A stretch of 14,340 nt of DNA, taken from Collinsella aerofaciens. GTDB taxonomy: Bacteria; Actinomycetota; Coriobacteriia; Coriobacteriales; Coriobacteriaceae. Position numbers and translations under genes: made by a program. Location of the stretch: assembly GCF_028209885.1 (NCBI RefSeq), contig NZ_JAQLEM010000041.1:1-14340 (forward strand), given 5' to 3'. Of the stretch, positions 1-6,279 are shown one piece after another. The first letter of the stretch is position 1. Every line of letters starts with the position of its first letter. The notes beneath the pieces are model-generated. The model saw only the letters and a list, made by a program, of their open reading frames with translations, made no database searches and was not told the origin of the DNA.

Positions 1-32
1 GAACGTCCCCAACGACTACTTCTATACAGCAA

Positions 33-67
33 AAAGGGGTGCTGACCATTTCGGTCGGCACCCCTTT
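33..67. terminator. Strong hairpin, possible bidirectional terminator
   Basis: A 15-bp stem (33-47 with 53-67, one G-T wobble) encloses a 5-nt loop. The plus-strand 3' arm ends in only three T's, but on the minus strand the stem is followed by five T's. It could therefore end a gene upstream of the window, a minus-strand transcript, or both. No gene end is visible in the first 32 bases, so the direction is inferred. Confidence 0.6.
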
Positions 68-136
68 AAGTTGCGGTGAAATAGGGACTAAATGGGGGCT
101 CTAGACGCCAAAACAGCCCCTATTCCACCGCAACTT
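68..136. repeat. Long inverted repeat upstream of cutC
   Basis: The arms 68-86 and 118-136 are 19 nt each and complementary apart from one A/C mismatch (79 with 125). They flank about 31 nt. An alternative inner stem, GGGGCT (95-100) with AGCCCC (115-120), overlaps the outer 3' arm, so the two folds exclude each other. The element starts one base after the preceding hairpin ends and lies 58 nt upstream of the chosen cutC start. It could be a dispersed palindromic repeat or a 5'-UTR structure; no second copy is seen in this window. Confidence 0.6.
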
Positions 137-194
137 CATGGGGATGTGTGACAATGCCCGTCGGAAAACATCTGCTGTCTTTGGGGGTCTATCT

Positions 195-872
195 ATGCTG
201 TACGAGTTTTGTGCCGAGAACGTTGAGCGGGTGCCGGCGGCTATCGATGCCGGTGCAAGGCGTATTGAACTGTGCGACAACCTTGCCGTCGGTGGCACTA
301 CACCCTCGGCCGGTGTTATCAGCGCTACAGTCAGCTATGCTCACGAGCATGACGCGCGAGTGATGTGCATGATTCGCCCGCGTGGCGGTGACTTTCATTA
401 CAACCAAGACGAGCTGCGCATGATGGAGATGGACCTGGGCCTTGCCGTAAGCGCCGGCGTTGACGGCTTGGTCTTTGGCAGCTGCAAGCCCTGCGCTGGC
501 GGATGGGCGCTCGACGAGCTTACGTTGGGCGCCCTCGTGATGGCCGCGGGCTGCGCGACCGAGGAATGCAAGCGTGAGCCCATCGACATCACCTTCCACA
601 TGGCGTTTGATCAGCTCTCGCCCGAGGCTCAGCTCGACGCGATTGACATACTCGCCGACTGCGGCATCACACGCATCCTGACGCATGGTGGCGCTGCCGG
701 TACGCCGATCGAGGACAACTTCGAAAACCTGGCCCGCTTGATCGAGTATGCGGGCGACCGCTTGACCATCCTTCCCGGCGGCGGCATTTCCACGGTCAAC
801 CGCGATACCGTGGCGGCGGCACTGGGCGTCTCCGAGCTCCATGGCACCAAGATTGTGCCGCTGGAGGTATAA
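195..872 (+). CDS. cutC: CutC family protein (copper homeostasis family)
   Basis: A 225-aa TIM-barrel protein of the CutC family (PF03932), close to the usual length of about 230-250 aa. Family signatures run in order: the N-terminal FCAENVERVPAAIDAGA then RIELCD, the GGTTPS loop, MIRPRGGDF, the ITFHMAFDQ strand, ILTHGGA, ILPGGGIS, and a terminal ELHGTK. The start at 195 is preferred because homologues begin near MLYEFC and GGGGG (183-187) sits 7 nt upstream; an in-frame ATG at 138 lies just after the inverted repeat and has no clear SD. CutC proteins are classically tied to copper tolerance and reported to bind Cu(I). The E. coli phenotype was later attributed to a small RNA made from within the gene, so the molecular role is unsettled. 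It probably forms an operon with the next gene (3-nt gap). Confidence 0.9.
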   Translation: MLYEFCAENVERVPAAIDAGARRIELCDNLAVGGTTPSAGVISATVSYAHEHDARVMCMIRPRGGDFHYNQDELRMMEMDLGLAVSAGVDGLVFGSCKPCAGGWALDELTLGALVMAAGCATEECKREPIDITFHMAFDQLSPEAQLDAIDILADCGITRILTHGGAAGTPIEDNFENLARLIEYAGDRLTILPGGGISTVNRDTVAAALGVSELHGTKIVPLEV

Positions 873-875
873 CCC

Positions 876-1673
876 GTGGCGCTGGTATTTGACGTTCAGC
901 AGGCGAACGGTAAGCCCGACGACAACCGTCGTCCCGGCACCGCGTGCCCCTTTTGCGATACAGAAGGGCTCACCGACATCATTCGCCGTGATGGCGATTG
1001 TATTTGGCTCGAGAATAAGTTCAAGACCCTGCGCGCCACCCGTCAAACCGTGCTGATCGAGTCGGCCGATCACGATGCCGACCTGGTGACCTATGAGCCG
1101 GATGAACTCCACCATGTGATGCGGTTTGCCCTGGGTTGCTGGCAGCAGATGATCGATTCACAGCAGTATCGAAGCGTGCTCATGTACAAGAACAAGGGTC
1201 CGCTCTCGGGCGGTAGCCTCGTTCATCCGCACATGCAGATTGTGGGTTTGGAGCAGGAAGACGGCTATGCGGCGCTGACCTCAGCCAACTTTGAAGGCAT
1301 CAGTGTCTGGCAACAGGGGAGAATCTCGGTCGACATCTCAACCGAACCGATTATGGGGTTCTTTGAGGTCAATGTTTCAGCCCCGCAGGGAATCGCCGCC
1401 AGCGATGACACGAGAGACCAAGCCGAGGCGGATCTCTTCGCCGATGCGATCCAGGTAGCTCTGCGCTATATCCTGAACGAGCACCACGGTGGTCGCGCAG
1501 AGTCGTACAACCTGTTCTTCTATCACCTGGGCGGTCTGACCATTGCCAAGGCGCTGCCGCGTTGGGTGGTTTCGCCCTACTTTGTCGGCTATCGTTTGGC
1601 CCAGGTCAATGCCGAGACAACGCTCGATGTCGATGCTGAGCGCCTGCGTGCGCATCTGGAAACGCTCGTATAG
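876..1673 (+). CDS. DUF4931 / GalT-like HIT-superfamily protein
   Basis: A 265-aa protein that starts with GTG. GGAGG (863-867), inside the end of cutC, lies 8 nt upstream, so it is likely translated together with cutC. Residues 24-27 are CPFC, a zinc-knuckle pair of the kind seen at the N-terminus of galactose-1-phosphate uridylyltransferase. Residues 117-121 are HPHMQ, resembling the GalT-type nucleotidyl-His motif HPHxQ, preceded by GGSLV. The C-terminal half has a second alpha/beta unit (YNLFFYHLGG, RWVVSPYFVGYRLAQV). The architecture fits the DUF4931 group of HIT-superfamily nucleotidyltransferases or hydrolases. The substrate is unknown; activity on a nucleotide-sugar or dinucleoside phosphate is inferred from the fold. 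It is much shorter than true GalT (about 340-500 aa), so I do not call it galT. Confidence 0.8.
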   Translation: MALVFDVQQANGKPDDNRRPGTACPFCDTEGLTDIIRRDGDCIWLENKFKTLRATRQTVLIESADHDADLVTYEPDELHHVMRFALGCWQQMIDSQQYRSVLMYKNKGPLSGGSLVHPHMQIVGLEQEDGYAALTSANFEGISVWQQGRISVDISTEPIMGFFEVNVSAPQGIAASDDTRDQAEADLFADAIQVALRYILNEHHGGRAESYNLFFYHLGGLTIAKALPRWVVSPYFVGYRLAQVNAETTLDVDAERLRAHLETLV

Positions 1674-1703
1674 TAAGACCAACACCCGCGTAATGCGGAC
1701 AGT

Positions 1704-2702
1704 CTAGCGTCCCATGGCGTCGCGGCCGGCCTCGACCCGCTTGCGCTGGGCGGCGCGCTCCTCGCCGGTCAGACGCTCAAAGAAGTGCCCGATAAGCGAG
1801 GCGAGCACCTGCTGAAACAACGTTCCACACATGACGGGAAACACAACTTCGCCCGGAAAGTATTGCGTGGCGATGACGGCGCCCGAAGAGATATTGCGCA
1901 TGCCGCAGGTAAAGCACATGGTAGCCGTCTCGCTATATGGCAGATGCAGCGCACGGGCGACCAGAAAACCGATGACAAAGCCGCTGATGGCGAAGGTCAA
2001 AATAAAGAGGGCGACTTCCAGGCGCACCGCGTTCATGTGCAGCACGTACTCGCTCATGGCGGTGGAGTTGGAGGCGATAACGCCCATCATCATGAATTTG
2101 CAGGCGGGCGAGAGCGCGGGGGAGAGCTTCTCGTGTCCCCATCCACGCGTGAGCTCGTTGATCACGATGCCGAGCACGGCGGGGATGGCGATCATAAAGG
2201 CCATGTCTTGCATCATGCTCGGCACATCGATCGAGACGGTGGCACCCAGCAAGAGCTTAAGCGTGAGCGGAATCGTCACAGGGGAGATAACTGAGGACGT
2301 CAGGATGATAGTGAGCGCGAGCGGGCCGTTGCCGCCGAACATGCTGATCCACATAAAAGCGGTGACGGCCACGGGCACGCTGTACTCGAGCACGATGCCG
2401 CAGACAAGGTTGGGGTTGGAGTCAAAGAAGAGTGACCCTATGGCGTACGCCGCGATGGGAATAAGCACTGCCGAGACCAGCAGCGCCAGAATCAGGTGCA
2501 GCGGACGGTGGAACACCTCGGCTACCTGGTGAAAAGTGTTGCTGAGCGCGCCCTGAAACGTCATAAAGGCGAAGAGGGCGGGAACAATGGGCTTGAGCAC
2601 GCCGATCTGCTGGGGAAAGAGCACTCCGAGCGCCACGCAAATCGGAACGATGATCTGCATATGCCCCGCGAGGAACTTTCCCAGTCCAGCCCATTGCTTC
2701 AT
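1704..2702 (-). CDS. Bile acid:sodium symporter (BASS) family transporter
   Basis: A 332-aa integral membrane protein with roughly nine to ten hydrophobic segments, starting about residue 16 (IIVPICVALGVLF). Short loops and a basic C-terminal tail (about 310-332, rich in R, K and E) complete it. Signatures of the BASS fold (PF01758) include FMTFQGAL in the first half and CGMRNISSGAVIAT in the second, matching the glycine-rich crossover helices that bind sodium and substrate in this family. Bacterial members move organic anions such as pantoate, pyruvate or other keto acids, and some move bile acids; the substrate cannot be read from sequence. AGGGAG (2719-2714 on the minus strand) lies 11 nt before the ATG. 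The gene converges on the preceding operon, 30 bp away with no obvious terminator between, and diverges from recJ. Confidence 0.88.
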   Translation of the reverse strand: MKQWAGLGKFLAGHMQIIVPICVALGVLFPQQIGVLKPIVPALFAFMTFQGALSNTFHQVAEVFHRPLHLILALLVSAVLIPIAAYAIGSLFFDSNPNLVCGIVLEYSVPVAVTAFMWISMFGGNGPLALTIILTSSVISPVTIPLTLKLLLGATVSIDVPSMMQDMAFMIAIPAVLGIVINELTRGWGHEKLSPALSPACKFMMMGVIASNSTAMSEYVLHMNAVRLEVALFILTFAISGFVIGFLVARALHLPYSETATMCFTCGMRNISSGAVIATQYFPGEVVFPVMCGTLFQQVLASLIGHFFERLTGEERAAQRKRVEAGRDAMGR

Positions 2703-2862
2703 ATGTCCCGTGACTCCCTTTATCCGCGAACTCGTTTGTATGGATATGCTAGACGCTCGTATGCGTCCGTGCGGCTGAAACGCTCGATTATTTCGAGGCC
2801 ATTACCGCCATCGTTTGCCGAAACCGCGGCGCACCGCGGCGTTTTGCGTCCGTGCCGCACGG

Positions 2863-2868
2863 TATAAT
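2863..2868 (+). promoter_or_regulatory. Probable -10 element of the recJ-rel operon
   Basis: A perfect TATAAT sits in the 274-bp divergent gap, about 57 nt before the leader ORF. The upstream -35 region (about 2840-2845) is poor. A 10-bp tandem repeat beginning CCGCGGCGCA (2824-2841) lies immediately upstream and could be an activator or repressor site; that role is speculation. Confidence 0.5.
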
Positions 2869-2924
2869 AAATCCGTTCAACAGATCTGCCTGCCGAAGCG
2901 GGCATACACAGAGGACTCATCGCT

Positions 2925-2990
2925 ATGAACCGTGAGAGGTATCGCGGCGACCTGCCCCTATCGGGGGTGGGCGCCTATGTCATCGCTTAA
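2925..2990 (+). CDS. Putative 21-codon leader ORF overlapping recJ start
   Basis: An ATG preceded by GAGGA (2911-2915, spacing 9 nt) opens a 21-residue frame beginning MNRERYRGDL and ending VGAYVIA with TAA at 2988-2990. It overlaps the chosen recJ start (2977) by 14 nt in another frame, an arrangement typical of translational coupling. It has a better SD than the in-frame GTG at 2932. It is not a recognised peptide and could be chance. It could also mark a -1/+1 slippage or sequencing error that would otherwise extend the RecJ N-terminus. Confidence 0.3.
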   Translation: MNRERYRGDLPLSGVGAYVIA

Positions 2991-5900
2991 GACGACGCAT
3001 CGCTGGGCGGTCGCTCGGCAAAACCCCGAGCTCGAAAAGGAGCTTTCGGCTGGCCTGGGCATACCCGGGCTGGTGGCGCGCATTATGGTTGCGCACGGCA
3101 TTACATCCATCGAGGAAGGCCAACTGTTTTTGACGCCTTCGCTCGATCGCGACTGGGCGGACCCGCTCGTTATTCCGGGCATGGCGGTCGTCGCCGACCG
3201 CGTTGAGCGCGCTGTTCGCAGTCACGAGCGCATCGCCGTCTTTGGCGATTTTGACGTCGACGGCATAACGTCGACTTGTCTGTTGACCGAGGCGCTGCGG
3301 ATGTTTGGCGCCAATGTCACACCGTTTATCCCGCACCGCTTTGACGAGGGGTACGGCCTGTCGCGTGCGGCGCTCGACCGCGTCAACGAGCTCGCCCAAC
3401 CCAACCTGATTGTGACCGTCGATAACGGTATTGCTGCCAAGGAAGAGGTCTCCTATCTGGAGAGCCTGGGGATCGATTTGGTGGTCACGGACCATCACGA
3501 GCCTTCCGACCAGGTGCCGCAGGGCGTGCCCCTGACCGACCCCAAGCTCGAGGACGAGGGTCCCTCGCGCGAGCTTGCCGGTGCCGGCGTGGCACTCAAA
3601 CTGGTGCAGGTCCTGGGCGAGCGTTTGGGCAAGCCGTCGTATTGGCGTTCGCTGATAGAGGTCGCGGCGCTGGGCACCGTATCCGACATGATGCCGCTCA
3701 CGCCCGAGAATCGCGCACTGGTCGCCGAGGGCATCCAGCAGATGCGCGTGACGGCCCGTCCCGGCTATATCGCGCTTGCCGCACTTGCCAAGGCCGATCT
3801 TTCTACCATTACGGCCGACGGCCTGTCATTCTCGCTCATTCCCCGCTTAAACGCTGCCGGTCGCATGGCCGATCCCAAGCTGGCGCTCGACCTGCTGCTT
3901 GCCCGCAATCCCATCGAAGCAAGCGCGCTGGCGGCTGAGCTCGAGGAAATCAACCGCCAGCGCCGTGAGATCGAGGCGGAGCTCACGCGCGATGCCATGG
4001 CAAAGGTCGAGGAGACCTATGACGGCGGACGCGCGATCGTCGTGGGCGGCGAAGGCTGGCACGAGGGTGTCAAGGGCATCGTGGCAAGCCGTCTGACCAA
4101 CCGCTATCACGTGCCGGCGCTGCTGTTCTCGATCGAGGACGGTATCGCGCGCGGCTCTGGTCGCTCGGTGGGCAAAGTTAACCTGTTTGACGCCGTCGAG
4201 CGCTGTTCCGACCTGCTGATTCGTCGCGGCGGACATGCCGGTGCGGTGGGTGTGACCATCGAGGCATCCAAGCTCGATGAATTCCGTCGTCGCCTTTCCG
4301 CCGTGCTATCGGAGATTCCCGCCGAGGACTTTGAAGACATCGACGAGGTTGCCGCCACGGTCGACCTTTCCGAGCTGAATATCGAGACTATAGAGCAGAT
4401 TTCCCGTCTTGAGCCGTTTGGCCAGGGCAACAAGGTGCCGCTGCTGGCCGCCGAGGGCGTGACGATGTGCGATCGCGCCGTGGTGGGCAAAACCGGCGAG
4501 CACATGCGCTTTGTGGCGACCGATGGCGCCGCAAGCGTGCCGGCCATTATGTTCCGCGTGCCGCAAATCGATAAGCTCATCAACTGCGATAGTGCTGTCG
4601 ACTTGGTGTTCGAGGCCGTTGCCGAGCATTGGCAGGGGCGTGTGAAGCCCAAGCTCATGATCAAGGATGTTCTGGTCCGCGATACCACGCTGCCCAGCGT
4701 CGACGATCCGGCATGCGAGCTTCGTCGTGGCGTGCAGCCGGCGGATTCCGGCCTGCGCCTGGAGTCGCGTAAGCGCGAGACACTCGCCCAGCTTTCTTAT
4801 ACCGAGCTGACGCGCTCGCTTATCCATAGCTTTATAGGCTCGAACCAGCCGCACCGCGCGCAGGTCGAGGCGCTCGATGCCCTGGCCGATCACCAAAGTG
4901 TTCTGGCCGTTATGGGAACGGGGCGCGGCAAGTCGCTCATCTTCCATGTGCATGCCGCGCGCGAGGCGGTTCTTCGCGGGCGTGCGAGCATCTTTGTCTA
5001 TCCGCTGCGCGCGCTCGTTGCCGACCAGGCCTATCACCTCTCGTCGACGATGGCCGCGCTCGGCATTGGCGTCGGCGTGTTGACCGGCGAGACCGTGGAG
5101 GCGGCGCGCGATGACGTGTTTGCCGGCTTGGCTTCGGGCCGTACCGGCATCGTGCTCACGACGCCCGAGTTCCTGTCCATTCACCGCGACCGCTTTGCGC
5201 GTTCGGGGCGCATCGGTTTTGTCGTTATCGATGAGGCGCACCACGCTGGCCTTGCCAAGGGCGGCGACCGCAGCGCCTATCTCGACATGCCCGATATCCT
5301 CAAAGCCCTGGGCGACCCGGTCGTTATGGCCGCGACGGCCACCGCGACGGCTCCGGTCGTGGCCGAGCTTGCCCGCACGCTTCCGATCACTCACACGGTG
5401 GTCGACGAGACGGTGCGCGAGAACCTGCAGCTCGAGGACGACCGAGATCTTGCGAGCCGCGAGAACCGTTTGGTGTCGATCGTGGCGACGGGGGAGAAGA
5501 CCGTCATTTACGTCAATTCGCGCGACCAGTCCGTGGCGCTCGCCAAGACACTACGCAAACGCGTTCCCGACTGTGCGACCCGTATCGCGTTCTATAACGC
5601 TGGCCTTACGCGCACCGACCGCCATCGCGTAGAGGAGGCGTTTCGAGACGGCAGCCTCAGCTGCATCGTCTCGACATCCGCCTTTGGCGAGGGCGTCAAC
5701 CTTCCCGATATTCGCCATGTCGTGCTCTATCACATGCCGTTTGGCGGCATTGAGTTTAACCAGATGAGCGGCCGCGCCGGTCGCGATGGCCAACCCGCCG
5801 TGATCCATCTACTCTATTCGTCGCGTGACGCCCGTATTAACGAGCGCCTGCTCGACTGCTATGCGCCCGAGCGCGACGAGCTCGTCACGCTCTATCGCGC

Positions 5901-6264
5901 GCTGCAGACCATGTGGCGCTCCAACCGCGGCAAGACCGGGGACGATTCCTTTAGCGCGAGCGATATCGACATCGCGCAGATGTGCCTTGCCATCGATGCT
6001 CGCACGCCGGTCGACGAGCGCTCGGTGGAAAGCGGCTTGGGAATCTTCGAAGAGCTTGGTTTTTGTCGCATTTCGGGGTTTGACGACACCCGTCGCATCG
6101 CGATGGCCGAAAACCCCGGCCGCGTGCAATTGAGCAGGTCAATTCGCTATTTGGAGGGCTTGCGCTCGCGCATGGAGTTCTCGGCTTTCCGGAGTTGGGC
6201 GCTCGATTCGTGCGCTTCTGATATGCTAGCCAAAGTTAACCGCCCGATCGTACCGCGGGCCTAG
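2977..6264 (+). CDS. recJ: RecJ exonuclease fused to RecQ-like DEAH helicase
   Basis: A 1095-aa protein, about twice the length of ordinary RecJ (about 550-800 aa). Residues 1-570 form a full RecJ: FGDFDVDG (D91/D93/D95), IVTVDNG, VVTDHHE (DHH at 172-174), GTVSDMMPL, the DHHA1 part with RGGHAGA, then the OB part (FGQGNK to MIKDVLV). After a linker, about 605 onward is an SF2 helicase core: motif-0-like RAQVEAL, Walker A GTGRGKS (647-653), DEAH (752-755), ATATAT, AFGEGVNLPD and QMSGRAGRDG (929-938). This resembles RecQ but lacks the aromatic-rich loop after DEAH, the zinc cysteines and an HRDC domain. RecJ degrades single-stranded DNA 5'-3', and RecQ-type helicases feed it strands in recombination and gap repair. 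The ATG at 2977 has GGGGGTGGG just upstream; GTG at 2932 would add 15 aa. It is co-transcribed with rel (15-nt gap). Confidence 0.92.
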   Translation: MSSLKTTHRWAVARQNPELEKELSAGLGIPGLVARIMVAHGITSIEEGQLFLTPSLDRDWADPLVIPGMAVVADRVERAVRSHERIAVFGDFDVDGITSTCLLTEALRMFGANVTPFIPHRFDEGYGLSRAALDRVNELAQPNLIVTVDNGIAAKEEVSYLESLGIDLVVTDHHEPSDQVPQGVPLTDPKLEDEGPSRELAGAGVALKLVQVLGERLGKPSYWRSLIEVAALGTVSDMMPLTPENRALVAEGIQQMRVTARPGYIALAALAKADLSTITADGLSFSLIPRLNAAGRMADPKLALDLLLARNPIEASALAAELEEINRQRREIEAELTRDAMAKVEETYDGGRAIVVGGEGWHEGVKGIVASRLTNRYHVPALLFSIEDGIARGSGRSVGKVNLFDAVERCSDLLIRRGGHAGAVGVTIEASKLDEFRRRLSAVLSEIPAEDFEDIDEVAATVDLSELNIETIEQISRLEPFGQGNKVPLLAAEGVTMCDRAVVGKTGEHMRFVATDGAASVPAIMFRVPQIDKLINCDSAVDLVFEAVAEHWQGRVKPKLMIKDVLVRDTTLPSVDDPACELRRGVQPADSGLRLESRKRETLAQLSYTELTRSLIHSFIGSNQPHRAQVEALDALADHQSVLAVMGTGRGKSLIFHVHAAREAVLRGRASIFVYPLRALVADQAYHLSSTMAALGIGVGVLTGETVEAARDDVFAGLASGRTGIVLTTPEFLSIHRDRFARSGRIGFVVIDEAHHAGLAKGGDRSAYLDMPDILKALGDPVVMAATATATAPVVAELARTLPITHTVVDETVRENLQLEDDRDLASRENRLVSIVATGEKTVIYVNSRDQSVALAKTLRKRVPDCATRIAFYNAGLTRTDRHRVEEAFRDGSLSCIVSTSAFGEGVNLPDIRHVVLYHMPFGGIEFNQMSGRAGRDGQPAVIHLLYSSRDARINERLLDCYAPERDELVTLYRALQTMWRSNRGKTGDDSFSASDIDIAQMCLAIDARTPVDERSVESGLGIFEELGFCRISGFDDTRRIAMAENPGRVQLSRSIRYLEGLRSRMEFSAFRSWALDSCASDMLAKVNRPIVPRA

Positions 6265-6279
6265 GGGAAGGGGACCTCG

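Noticed and set aside
189..1115. 308-codon minus-strand frame across cutC and the next gene
   Set aside because: It overlaps two well-supported plus-strand genes with family motifs. Long antisense frames are expected in GC-rich genes with strong third-position bias.
1674..1703. Terminator between the convergent genes
   Set aside because: Only a 4-bp CCGC/GCGG stem with no T-run is present.
2720..2920. 66-codon minus-strand frame in the recJ/BASS divergent gap
   Set aside because: It does not overlap a firm gene, but it has no SD, runs through the recJ -10 element and has no family likeness. It stops right at the BASS gene's SD, so a leader role is conceivable but unsupported.
4306..5394. 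362-codon minus-strand frame inside the RecJ fusion gene
   Set aside because: Antisense shadow of a gene with clear DHH and helicase motifs; the product is low-complexity and basic, with no recognisable domain.
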